Program-made: the position numbers and the translations under genes | Source: Pseudomonas mosselii | Lineage (GTDB): Bacteria; Pseudomonadota; Gammaproteobacteria; Pseudomonadales; Pseudomonadaceae | DNA: 64,000 nt | Direction: 5' to 3' | Assembly: GCF_019823065.1 (NCBI RefSeq) | Contig: NZ_CP081966.1 | Coordinates: 1,326,001 to 1,390,000 of the forward strand | The notes under the pieces: generated by a model | The model's database searches: none | Seen by the model: only the letters and a program-made list of their open reading frames with translations | What the model was told of the DNA's origin: nothing | Part shown: in pieces, positions 28,322 to 35,537 of the stretch | Layout: each line of letters starts with the position of its first letter | Position numbering within the stretch: position 1 is the first letter of the stretch

Positions 28322-28947
28322 TGCCGCCCCGCCCCTGGCTGACCCTGGCGGCCGTCCTCGGCTGGACGGGCCTGGCGATCCAGTTGTACCTGGTGCTGCT
28401 GGCGCGCTGGCAGGAGCAGGCCAGCCTGATCGGCGGGCTGGTCAACCTATTCTGTTTTTTCACGGTGTTGAGCAATACGCTGGTGGCCACCGTGCTCAGC
28501 CAGGCCGCGTTCGGCCGCGAGTCGGCGGCCAGGCGCTGGTTCTTGTCACCCGCTGTGAGCTCATGCATCGCCGCGAGCATTCTGCTGGTGGCACTGGCCT
28601 ACAGCCTGTTGCTGCGCCACCTTTGGCAGCCCCAGGGCTGGCAGTGGCTGGCGGACGAACTGCTGCACGATGTGATGCCGCTGGTGTTCGTCCTGTACTG
28701 GTGGCTGGAGGTGCCCAAGGGGCAATTGCGGCTCTGGCACCTGGCGGCCTGGGCGCTGTACCCGGTGTTGTATTTTGCCTTCGTGCTGCTACGCGGGCAT
28801 GAGATTGGGGTCTATCCCTATCCGTTCATCGACGTGGCACGGTTGGGATATGGGCAGGTGCTGGGCAATGCCCTGATGGTGCTGGCGGGATTCTGGGGGA
28901 TCGGGTTGGTATTGCTGGGGTTGGATCGCTGGCGCAGGCATTCATGA
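28321..28947 (+). CDS. Pr6Pr-family integral membrane protein
   Basis: A 208-residue protein with about six transmembrane helices. The first helix (WLTLAAVLGWTGLAIQLYLVLL), NLFCFFTVLSNTLVATVL, a periplasmic PYPFIDV segment and a final helix match the Pr6Pr family of uncharacterised six-helix proteins. Function is unknown. It starts at ATG 28321, overlapping the VF530 stop by one base, and depends on that gene for transcription and probably translation. Confidence 0.85.
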   Translation: MPPRPWLTLAAVLGWTGLAIQLYLVLLARWQEQASLIGGLVNLFCFFTVLSNTLVATVLSQAAFGRESAARRWFLSPAVSSCIAASILLVALAYSLLLRHLWQPQGWQWLADELLHDVMPLVFVLYWWLEVPKGQLRLWHLAAWALYPVLYFAFVLLRGHEIGVYPYPFIDVARLGYGQVLGNALMVLAGFWGIGLVLLGLDRWRRHS

Positions 28948-28964
28948 GATTGGCCATATGCAAT

Positions 28965-29102
28965 CCCTGTAGTAGCGGCCTTGTGTCGCGAACGGGCCGC
29001 ACAGCGGCCTCGGCAATTTCTGCCTTGGCGCTGAGATCCCGGGGCTGCTTTGCAGCCCTTTCCGACCGGGCCGACACCTCGGCAAGGCCGCTCCTACACG
29101 GG
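28965..29102. repeat. Diverged REP pair with two internal triloop hairpins
   Basis: Outer arms about 28965-28990 and 29081-29102 (GTAGTAGCGGCCTTGTGTCG and its partner, with mismatches). Inside are GGCCGC-ACA-GCGGCC (about 28995-29009) and GGGCTGC-TTT-GCAGCCC (29042-29058). Confidence 0.75.
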
Positions 29103-29117
29103 GTGTGCAGATTCTGA

Positions 29118-29879
29118 TCATTCGTCGTCGGCAGTGCCGTCAGCTCGCCAGTAAGCCGCAGCCTTGAGGGCATCCTCGGGAACGCCTTTCTCCAGCAGCA
29201 GCGCCTTGGCCTGGCGGGTCAGAGCCTTCTCCAGCGCCACCCAGCCATACAACCGGCCCTGGGGCAACGCCAGGTGCTTCACCCGCTCCAGCACATCCTC
29301 CTGGTGCCGGCGCACCCAGATCACCTCGACCTGGGCCTTGCTCGTCAGCACCTGGCGCTCCTGCTCGTCCTCGATCTGGATCACCGCCAGTACCTGGCGG
29401 CCCGCCGGCAGTTCTTCCAGGCGACGGGCAATGGCCGGGATCGCCGTCTCGTCGCCGATCAGCAAGTAGCTGTCGAAGATATCCGGCACCACCATCGAGG
29501 CCCGCGGGCCGGCGATGTCCAGGGTCTGGCCGGGCGCGGCCTGGGCCGCCCAGGTGGAGGCGGGGCCATCGCCATGCAGGACGAAATCGATATCCAGCTG
29601 GTTGTTCACCAGGTCGATGCGCCGTGGCGTGTACTCGCGCATGGTCGGCCGGGCGCCGCCATCACGGCCCAGGTTGCGCGCGTCGATGGCCTGCTGCTCT
29701 TCGGGCGTGCAGGCGAACAGCAGCTTGATGTGGTCGTCCGTGCCGACACTGGTGAAACCGGTTAGCTCCGCGCCACCGAGAGTAATGCGGCGCATGCGCG
29801 GGGTGAGGTCGGTGACCCGCAGCACTTCGAGGCGGCGCTGGCGAATCTCATGGTTGACGCGATGAATGGTGTCGCTCAT
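29118..29879 (-). CDS. Siderophore-interacting protein / NADPH-dependent ferric-chelate reductase
   Basis: A 253-residue flavoprotein of the SIP/ViuB/YqjH family: N-terminal FAD-binding domain (TLGGAELTGFTSVGTDDHIKL, REYTPRRID) and C-terminal NAD(P)H-binding domain (YLLIGDETAIPAIARRLEEL). It releases iron from ferric siderophores by reduction in the cytosol. Its start overlaps the stop of the upstream PadR gene by four bases, making a coupled operon equivalent to yqjI-yqjH of E. coli, where the reductase is controlled by the nickel-responsive PadR protein and by Fur. Confidence 0.9.
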   Translation of the reverse strand: MSDTIHRVNHEIRQRRLEVLRVTDLTPRMRRITLGGAELTGFTSVGTDDHIKLLFACTPEEQQAIDARNLGRDGGARPTMREYTPRRIDLVNNQLDIDFVLHGDGPASTWAAQAAPGQTLDIAGPRASMVVPDIFDSYLLIGDETAIPAIARRLEELPAGRQVLAVIQIEDEQERQVLTSKAQVEVIWVRRHQEDVLERVKHLALPQGRLYGWVALEKALTRQAKALLLEKGVPEDALKAAAYWRADGTADDE

Positions 29880-30409
29880 GGGGTGTTCTCCGTAACAAGG
29901 TTGGCCGGCCCGGAGGCGATGGCCTTGGCGGTGTCGTTGAGCAGGTTGCGCACCCGCTCGATCTCTTCGCTGGTCCAGCGGCCGCTGTGCATGTGCAGGG
30001 CGTGGCGCAGGTTGCCGACCGCTTCATGGATTTCCGGCGGCCGGTCGTGGCCGCGCAGGGCGCGCTTGCTAACCTCGATGCGCATGCGCACGCCGTCGAG
30101 GGCGACGGCCTGTTCCTGCAAGGCACTGCGGCCGGCATCGGTGATGGCGTAGAGGCGCTTGCTGCCCTGGATGGCGCCGGTGACCAGCTCGGCTTCCTCG
30201 AGATAGCTAAGTGTGGGGTAGATCACCCCGGGGCTGGGGCTGTAGCTGCCGTCGAAGAGGGTCTCGATCTGGCGGATCAGGTCGTAGCCATGGCCGGGTT
30301 GCTCGGCCAGCATCGAAAGCATCAGCAACTTCAGGTCGCCCGGGGCGAATACCCGCGGGCCACGTTCGCCGCGGCCGGGACGGCGTTCGAAGGGGTCGTG
30401 GTCGCGCAT
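29876..30409 (-). CDS. PadR-family transcriptional regulator (YqjI-like)
   Basis: A 177-residue repressor with a winged-helix domain (LLMLSMLAEQPGHGYDLIRQI, SPSPGVIYPTLSYLEEAELV) and a helical C-terminal dimerisation domain. A 26-residue N-terminal extension precedes the domain, as in E. coli YqjI, but it is not as rich in His/Cys (only one His). It precedes and overlaps the ferric reductase gene. A long AT-rich inverted repeat lies 19 bp upstream and is the likely autoregulatory operator. Metal responsiveness is inferred from context only. Confidence 0.88.
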   Translation of the reverse strand: MRDHDPFERRPGRGERGPRVFAPGDLKLLMLSMLAEQPGHGYDLIRQIETLFDGSYSPSPGVIYPTLSYLEEAELVTGAIQGSKRLYAITDAGRSALQEQAVALDGVRMRIEVSKRALRGHDRPPEIHEAVGNLRHALHMHSGRWTSEEIERVRNLLNDTAKAIASGPANLVTENTP

Positions 30410-30427
30410 GGGGAAGGGCTCCGTCTG

Positions 30428-30467
30428 TTTAGATATATCGCAAGATATTACTCAAGATATATCTAAA
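30428..30467. promoter_or_regulatory. AT-rich inverted repeat, candidate PadR operator
   Basis: Perfect 12-nt arms TTTAGATATATC (30428-30439) and GATATATCTAAA (30456-30467), with a third AGATAT in the 16-bp centre. A possible minus-strand promoter (TTGTCT, 16 bp, TAATAT) overlaps it. Confidence 0.7.
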
Positions 30468-30483
30468 GACAAGCCCTCAAATG

Positions 30484-30500
30484 CAGATGATTATCATCTG
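30484..30500. promoter_or_regulatory. Fur-like palindrome upstream of the PadR/SIP operon
   Basis: CAGATGATTATCATCTG is an 8-1-8 perfect palindrome; its inner 7-1-7 core matches the Fur motif TGATAAT-N-ATTATCA at ten of fourteen positions. Confidence 0.5.
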
Positions 30501-30513
30501 TTTTTTTGATGGT

Positions 30514-33500
30514 TCAGGACTGGCCTGCCACTTGTGGTGCCTTGCAGGCGGTGGGATTGCCCGGCTCCAGATACGGCATGAGAATCGGTGCCATGCCCTT
30601 GAGCACCTGCACCGGCAACGCCGAGGTGAACGTGAACGCTTCTGCCGAGCGCCCCGGGACGAACGCGGTAAGGGTGCCGAAGTGGTTGTCGCCGAGGAAG
30701 AACACGAAGGTCGCGGTGCGGTTCAGCGAACGCGAGCCGATCAACCGGCCGCCGGCGCCGAAGCTTTCGATGCGGTTGTCGCCGGTGCCGGTCTTGCCGC
30801 CCATCACCAGCGGGGTGCCGTCGTGCAGCTTGAAGCTGCCGGAGATGCGCCGCGCGGTGCCGGCGTCGACCACCTGCGACATGGCGCCCTTGAGCGCCCG
30901 GGCGACTTCCACCGGGAGAATCCGCTGGCCACGGTCCGGGTCGCTGATCAGCTGCGTTTCGTAGGGGGTGTTCTGGGCGAAGTGCAGGGTGTCGATGCGC
31001 AGCGTGGGCAGGCGCACGCCGTCGTTCTGGATGATCCCGACCAGTTCGGAGAGCGCGGCCGGACGGTCGCCGGAGCTGCCGATGGCGGTGGCCAGCGACG
31101 GTACCAGGTGGTCGAACGGGTAGCCGACGCGCTTCCAGCGCTGGTGGATATCGGTGAACGCCTCGATCTCGACCATGGTGCGGATGCGGCTGTCGCGGGC
31201 GCCCTGGTGGCGGCTCTTGAACAGCCAGCTGTAGACCTCCTGGCGCTCGAAGCGGCTAGCGTTGAGGGCGTCCTTGAGCGAGGCGCCGGGGTTCTTCAGC
31301 AGGTAGCCGAGCAGCCACAGGTCCAGCGGGTGGACTTTGGCGATGTAGCCCTGGTCAGGCAAGTCGTACTTGCCCGGGCCGTAGGCTTCGTACATCTCCA
31401 CCAGGCGGCCGTCGGTGAGCTTGGCCATGGCCTTCTTGTCTTCCTTGCTGTGGGCGCGAACGAAGGCGTTGAAGGTCTCCTGGCCGGCCTCGGGGAACAG
31501 GTAGCGGTGCACCGCGGCCAAGCGCTGCGGGGTTACCCGCATGCTGTCGAGGAAGGTGTCCAGGCGCTGCTGCGAGGTCTTGCGCTGGTACTTCTTCCAG
31601 AAACGCATGGTGTAGTTGGAGCCTTCGCGGTCGGCGAAGCGCGCCAGGTATTCCTGGCGGCGCGGATCGCTGTCGTCCCTGAGCAGTGGTTCGCGGTTGA
31701 ACGGCTGCTGATAGGTGACGTAGCGCACGATGTCGCGCATCAGGCGGATGAACGGCAGGTTGATCGACTCGCGCAGGGCATCCTTGAGCGTGGGGTTGCG
31801 ATTGTTGTCTTCCTTGCGGAAGTTGTTGAACACATGCATGCCGCCACCGGTAAAGAAGGCCTCGCCGGTGTTGGCCGAGTACTTGCGCTCGAGCGCCGCG
31901 TCGAGCATGGCATCCAGGCCTTGGTTCTTGCTGTTCTGCATCAGCCATTCCAGCGACCACTGGGTGATGCGGTCGAGCTCGGCCACCGGGACCTTCTTCA
32001 GCTCGGCCGCCGGCTTGCCGGCATACTTGTCGTGCAGCTCGGCGATGATTTCCAGGTAGGTGGTCAGCACCCGCAGCTTGGCGGTGGAGCCCAGTTCGAG
32101 CTTGCTGCCTTCATTGATGTCGAAGGGCTGGTTGGTGCTGTCGGTCTGCACCCGTACCCGCGAACCGTCGGCGGTACGTTCGAACAGGGTAAAGCTGTAG
32201 CTCACCTGGTCGGTGGTCTTGGCCGTGAGCAGGCGTTCGCCGATCAGGCCCATCTGCGCGGCGAATACCGGGTCGGCGAGGTTTTTCAGGTACTGGCTGA
32301 CCTGCACCTGCAGGTCGGCCTGCAGGGTGCTGGTGGCCGACAGATCGAGGCGGTCGAGGTCGTAAAGCGGCCGGTTGAGCATGGCTGCCAGGCGGTTGCG
32401 GGCCAGGCTGATGCCTTTGTTGGTGATAATCGGCACGATGGTCGGCTGGGCCACCCAGTCGCGGTACACCGCCTTGCTGGCCAGGGCGGCGTCGGCCAGG
32501 GCACGCTCGATGATGCCGTTGGCGGCGAGTACACGGATGTGCGAATCGGTGAGCTCGGCCAGTTCGATGCGGCCCTTGGACAGGTAATGCGAAGGGCGGC
32601 GCTGGGCGATCATCAGCGACAGCACCTGGCGCAGGGCCAAGCCGCGTTCGGCCATGCTCTTTTCGTCGCTGGCGGTGGAGGTGAGGGCCTGGTTGACCTG
32701 GTCGAAGTCGGCGCCGTACCACACCCGCAGGCCTTCGGCCATGCCGTGCACCTCGCCGTGGCCGGGTACCGCCGACAGCGGCACGCTGTTGAGGTAGTCG
32801 CGCACGATGCGCTCGCGAGCCTCGGTGGTGTCGGGGCCGCCCTGGTAGGCACGCACGCTGGCGGAAATCATCTGGCGGATCTTCTCGGCGCCTGAGACGG
32901 TCAGCCCGTCCGGCGAGTGGCGGTATTTCTCCAATTGGGTGGCCAGGGTGCTGCCGCCGGCTGACTGCCCGGGCAGGGCCAGGTACTTGGCCACCTGGCT
33001 ATAGGCGGCCTTGGCGAAGCGTGGCCAGTCCACCGCTGGGTTGTTCTGCGGGTCTTTCGGGTCGAGCAGGTCGCGGTTCTCGATGAACAGCAGGCTGTTG
33101 ACCATCACCGGCGGGATCGCCGCAAAGTTCGGGTACAGGTGCTGCGGGTAGTTGTATTGATAGAGCATGTCGCCGCGGCAGTCGGTGATCGACAGGCCAG
33201 CCTGGATCTTCTCCACATAGGGGACGAACAGGCCGTGATCGACGTAGTTCATCAGCGCCGGGGAGAAACGCACCTGCTGGTTGATCAGGTAGTCGCGCTT
33301 GAGCAGTCGCGGCAGGAATTCGCCCAGGGCGCTGTAGCCCAGGCGCCTGTCGAACGGACCCTCGCCCGGGTAGACGATGGCATCGCTCGGGCCGGGCTCA
33401 AGGGCGTAGGTGAGGGTACCGGCCAGGCGGCTGAACTCACGCGATTGCAGGCGCGAGGTCTGGAATTCGTCATAGGCGGCAAGGCCCACCGCGACCAGGC

Positions 33501-33633
33501 CGATCAACAGGATGAGCAGGATCAGGCGCCACCACAGGCGGCGCTGACGTGGGGTCTTGGGCAAGGGGGCTTCAGCCTGAGGTGCTTTGGGTGCTTCCGT
33601 TCTGGTTGGTTCCGATTGCCACAGTGCGCCCAT
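30514..33633 (-). CDS. Class A penicillin-binding-protein-like transglycosylase/transpeptidase
   Basis: A 1039-residue bitopic inner-membrane protein with one transmembrane helix (about 33-54). The GT51 domain keeps Glu185 in IENRDLL, GGSTLATQ (226-233) and AEKIRQ (249-254), but lacks the usual EDRxFxxHxG form. The transpeptidase part has Ser516-TAK, Ser623-IN and Lys947-TG motifs, with several hundred extra residues between them. It should polymerise or cross-link peptidoglycan in the periplasm. ATG 33633 is preferred over 33762 because a ColR-type site lies between them and the extra 43 residues look non-coding. Confidence 0.85.
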   Translation of the reverse strand: MGALWQSEPTRTEAPKAPQAEAPLPKTPRQRRLWWRLILLILLIGLVAVGLAAYDEFQTSRLQSREFSRLAGTLTYALEPGPSDAIVYPGEGPFDRRLGYSALGEFLPRLLKRDYLINQQVRFSPALMNYVDHGLFVPYVEKIQAGLSITDCRGDMLYQYNYPQHLYPNFAAIPPVMVNSLLFIENRDLLDPKDPQNNPAVDWPRFAKAAYSQVAKYLALPGQSAGGSTLATQLEKYRHSPDGLTVSGAEKIRQMISASVRAYQGGPDTTEARERIVRDYLNSVPLSAVPGHGEVHGMAEGLRVWYGADFDQVNQALTSTASDEKSMAERGLALRQVLSLMIAQRRPSHYLSKGRIELAELTDSHIRVLAANGIIERALADAALASKAVYRDWVAQPTIVPIITNKGISLARNRLAAMLNRPLYDLDRLDLSATSTLQADLQVQVSQYLKNLADPVFAAQMGLIGERLLTAKTTDQVSYSFTLFERTADGSRVRVQTDSTNQPFDINEGSKLELGSTAKLRVLTTYLEIIAELHDKYAGKPAAELKKVPVAELDRITQWSLEWLMQNSKNQGLDAMLDAALERKYSANTGEAFFTGGGMHVFNNFRKEDNNRNPTLKDALRESINLPFIRLMRDIVRYVTYQQPFNREPLLRDDSDPRRQEYLARFADREGSNYTMRFWKKYQRKTSQQRLDTFLDSMRVTPQRLAAVHRYLFPEAGQETFNAFVRAHSKEDKKAMAKLTDGRLVEMYEAYGPGKYDLPDQGYIAKVHPLDLWLLGYLLKNPGASLKDALNASRFERQEVYSWLFKSRHQGARDSRIRTMVEIEAFTDIHQRWKRVGYPFDHLVPSLATAIGSSGDRPAALSELVGIIQNDGVRLPTLRIDTLHFAQNTPYETQLISDPDRGQRILPVEVARALKGAMSQVVDAGTARRISGSFKLHDGTPLVMGGKTGTGDNRIESFGAGGRLIGSRSLNRTATFVFFLGDNHFGTLTAFVPGRSAEAFTFTSALPVQVLKGMAPILMPYLEPGNPTACKAPQVAGQS

Positions 33634-33697
33634 AGTCTTGAGTCCGGCCAGGTGTTTTCGCGTTGCTTGTCTGAAGCTTAGACGCTGGCCAAGTTTG

Positions 33698-33713
33698 GTG
33701 AAAAATTTGTAAG
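33698..33713 (-). promoter_or_regulatory. ColR-type binding site upstream of the PBP-like gene
   Basis: Minus strand CTTACAAATTTTTCAC fits the consensus I recall for P. putida ColR, YYNA(C/G)NNYTTTTTCAC, with one mismatch, 65-80 bp before ATG 33633. Confidence 0.5.
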
Positions 33714-34032
33714 AAGCTTCGAGCGATAGCGTATGAACATGCGCCTTTGGTGCGACTTCCATTCTTCGGCAATGTTGTTAATGTAGCTGCCCCATTCCTG
33801 TGCATGGGTGGAGCGAGGCCAGAATGCCCCTCCGGTTAAGGGCTTTTTGCCGAGAATTCTCGCCAAATATCCCGTTTTATATAGTGAAAAGCCCTGCAAT
33901 TGGCTTCCTATACTGCTCGCCCCCTTCGACCCGCCGGCGCCCCGCGTCCGGTGGACAGGCCGCCCACAACGCGGCCTGGCGAGACGACGCCCCGCCTATC
34001 GGCGTGGTCGGTGCTGCACGAAGGTCAAATCC

Positions 34033-34040
34033 AATAACAA
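34033..34040 (+). promoter_or_regulatory. Crc/Hfq-type A-rich motif in the permease leader
   Basis: AATAACAA fits AANAANAA and sits three bases before the GAGG ribosome-binding site of the permease at 34058. Confidence 0.6.
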
Positions 34041-34057
34041 AATGAGGTTGTATTGCT

Positions 34058-35476
34058 ATGCCAGTCGGCAACCATCCTGCCCACGACGCGTCCGTCCAGG
34101 GCGGCCCGCTCAAGCGCGAGCTGGGCGAACGGCACATCCGTCTGATGGCCCTTGGCGCCTGTATCGGCGTCGGCCTGTTCCTGGGATCGGCCAAGGCCAT
34201 CGAAATGGCCGGCCCCGCCATCATGCTCTCCTACATCATCGGTGGCCTGGCCATCCTGGTGATCATGCGCGCCCTCGGCGAGATGGCCGTGCACAACCCG
34301 GTGGCAGGCTCCTTCAGCCGCTACGCGCAAGACTACCTCGGCCCCCTGGCGGGCTTCCTCACCGGCTGGAACTATTGGTTCCTGTGGCTGGTGACCTGCG
34401 TCGCCGAGATCACCGCGGTGGCCATCTACATGGGCATCTGGTTCCCCGATGTGCCGCGCTGGATCTGGGCGCTGATGGCCCTGGGCAGCATGGGCGCGAT
34501 CAACCTGATTGCGGTCAAGGCGTTCGGCGAGTTCGAGTTCTGGTTTGCCCTGATCAAGATCGTCACCATCATCGCCATGGTGCTCGGCGGTATTGGCATC
34601 ATCGCCTTCGGTTTCGGTAACGACGGCGTGGCCATGGGTATCTCCAACCTGTGGCGCAACGGCGGCTTCATGCCCAATGGCGTGACCGGCGTGCTGATGT
34701 CGCTGCAGATGGTGATGTTCGCCTACCTGGGCGTGGAAATGATCGGCCTGACCGCCGGCGAAGCGCGCAACCCGCAGAAGACCATCCCCCAGGCCATTGG
34801 CTCGGTGTTCTGGCGCATCCTGCTGTTCTATGTGGGCGCGCTGTTCGTGATCCTGTCGATCTATCCGTGGAACGAGATCGGCAGCCAGGGCAGCCCGTTC
34901 GTGATGACCTTCGAGCGCCTCGGCATCAAGACCGCCGCCGGCATCATCAACTTCGTGGTGATCACCGCCGCGCTGTCGTCGTGCAACGGCGGTATCTTCA
35001 GCACCGGGCGCATGCTCTACAGCCTGGCGCAGAACGGCCAGGCCCCGGCCACTTTCGCCCGTACCTCGAAGAGCGGCGTGCCGCGCAACGCGCTGCTGCT
35101 GTCGATCGCCGCGCTGCTGCTGGGCGTGCTGGCCAACTACCTGGTGCCGGAGAAGGTGTTCGTCTGGGTGACCTCGATCGCCACTTTCGGCGCGATCTGG
35201 ACCTGGGTGATGATCCTGCTGGCGCAACTGAAGTTCCGCGCCGGGCTGAGTACCGCCGAGCGCAACGCGCTGAAATACCGCATGTGGCTGTGGCCGTTGA
35301 GTTCGTACCTGGCGCTGGCGTTCCTGGTACTGGTGGTGGGGCTGATGGCGTACTTCCCGGATACCCGCGTGGCCTTGTACATCGGTCCGGCATTCCTGGT
35401 GCTGCTGACGGCGCTGTACTACACCTTCCGTCTGGCGCCGAAAGAGGCCCAAGGCGTGGCGAGTACCGCCTCCTGA
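34058..35476 (+). CDS. Amino-acid permease, AAT family (ProY/GABA-permease-like)
   Basis: A 472-residue inner-membrane symporter with about twelve helices. HIRLMALGACIGVGLFLGS and PVAGSFSRYAQDYLGPLAGF are signatures of the AAT family of amino-acid/proton symporters. Closest in type to proline (ProY) and GABA permeases, but the substrate cannot be settled by eye. GAGG lies eleven bases before ATG, preceded by an A-rich Crc/Hfq-type motif. It is monocistronic, with its own terminator. Confidence 0.88.
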   Translation: MPVGNHPAHDASVQGGPLKRELGERHIRLMALGACIGVGLFLGSAKAIEMAGPAIMLSYIIGGLAILVIMRALGEMAVHNPVAGSFSRYAQDYLGPLAGFLTGWNYWFLWLVTCVAEITAVAIYMGIWFPDVPRWIWALMALGSMGAINLIAVKAFGEFEFWFALIKIVTIIAMVLGGIGIIAFGFGNDGVAMGISNLWRNGGFMPNGVTGVLMSLQMVMFAYLGVEMIGLTAGEARNPQKTIPQAIGSVFWRILLFYVGALFVILSIYPWNEIGSQGSPFVMTFERLGIKTAAGIINFVVITAALSSCNGGIFSTGRMLYSLAQNGQAPATFARTSKSGVPRNALLLSIAALLLGVLANYLVPEKVFVWVTSIATFGAIWTWVMILLAQLKFRAGLSTAERNALKYRMWLWPLSSYLALAFLVLVVGLMAYFPDTRVALYIGPAFLVLLTALYYTFRLAPKEAQGVASTAS

Positions 35477-35481
35477 TGAAC

Positions 35482-35513
35482 AAAGCCCCGGCCAGTGCCG
35501 GGGCTTTGTTTTT
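35482..35513 (+). terminator. Rho-independent terminator after the permease
   Basis: AAAGCCCCGGC/GCCGGGGCTTT stem (35482-35492, 35497-35507), CAGT loop, then GTTTTT. The leading AAA makes it partly bidirectional for the convergent gene at 35538. Confidence 0.9.
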
Positions 35514-35537
35514 GTATGGCCCTCATCGCGTGGCCGA

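Larger units (their letters stand above)
33634..34057. other. PBP-like gene / permease divergent intergenic region
   Basis: 424 bp containing a ColR-type site near the PBP-like gene and an A-rich Crc/Hfq-type motif before the permease. The middle (about 33720-34030) shows no REP, gene or convincing promoter box. Confidence 0.5.

Noticed and set aside
30484..30507. Palindrome plus T7 read as a terminator on the plus strand
   Set aside because: No plus-strand gene precedes it; both neighbouring genes are on the minus strand, where no T-tract follows. Fur-like operator fits better.
30481..32895. 804-codon open frame antisense to the PBP-like gene
   Set aside because: Shadow; PBP motifs on the minus strand are intact.
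33634..33762. Upstream start of the PBP-like protein at 33762
   Set aside because: Would add 43 residues covering a ColR-type site, with no family resemblance; not fully excluded.
33841..34057. Possible riboswitch in the permease leader
   Set aside because: No conserved aptamer-like pattern or terminator/antiterminator pair that I can recognise.
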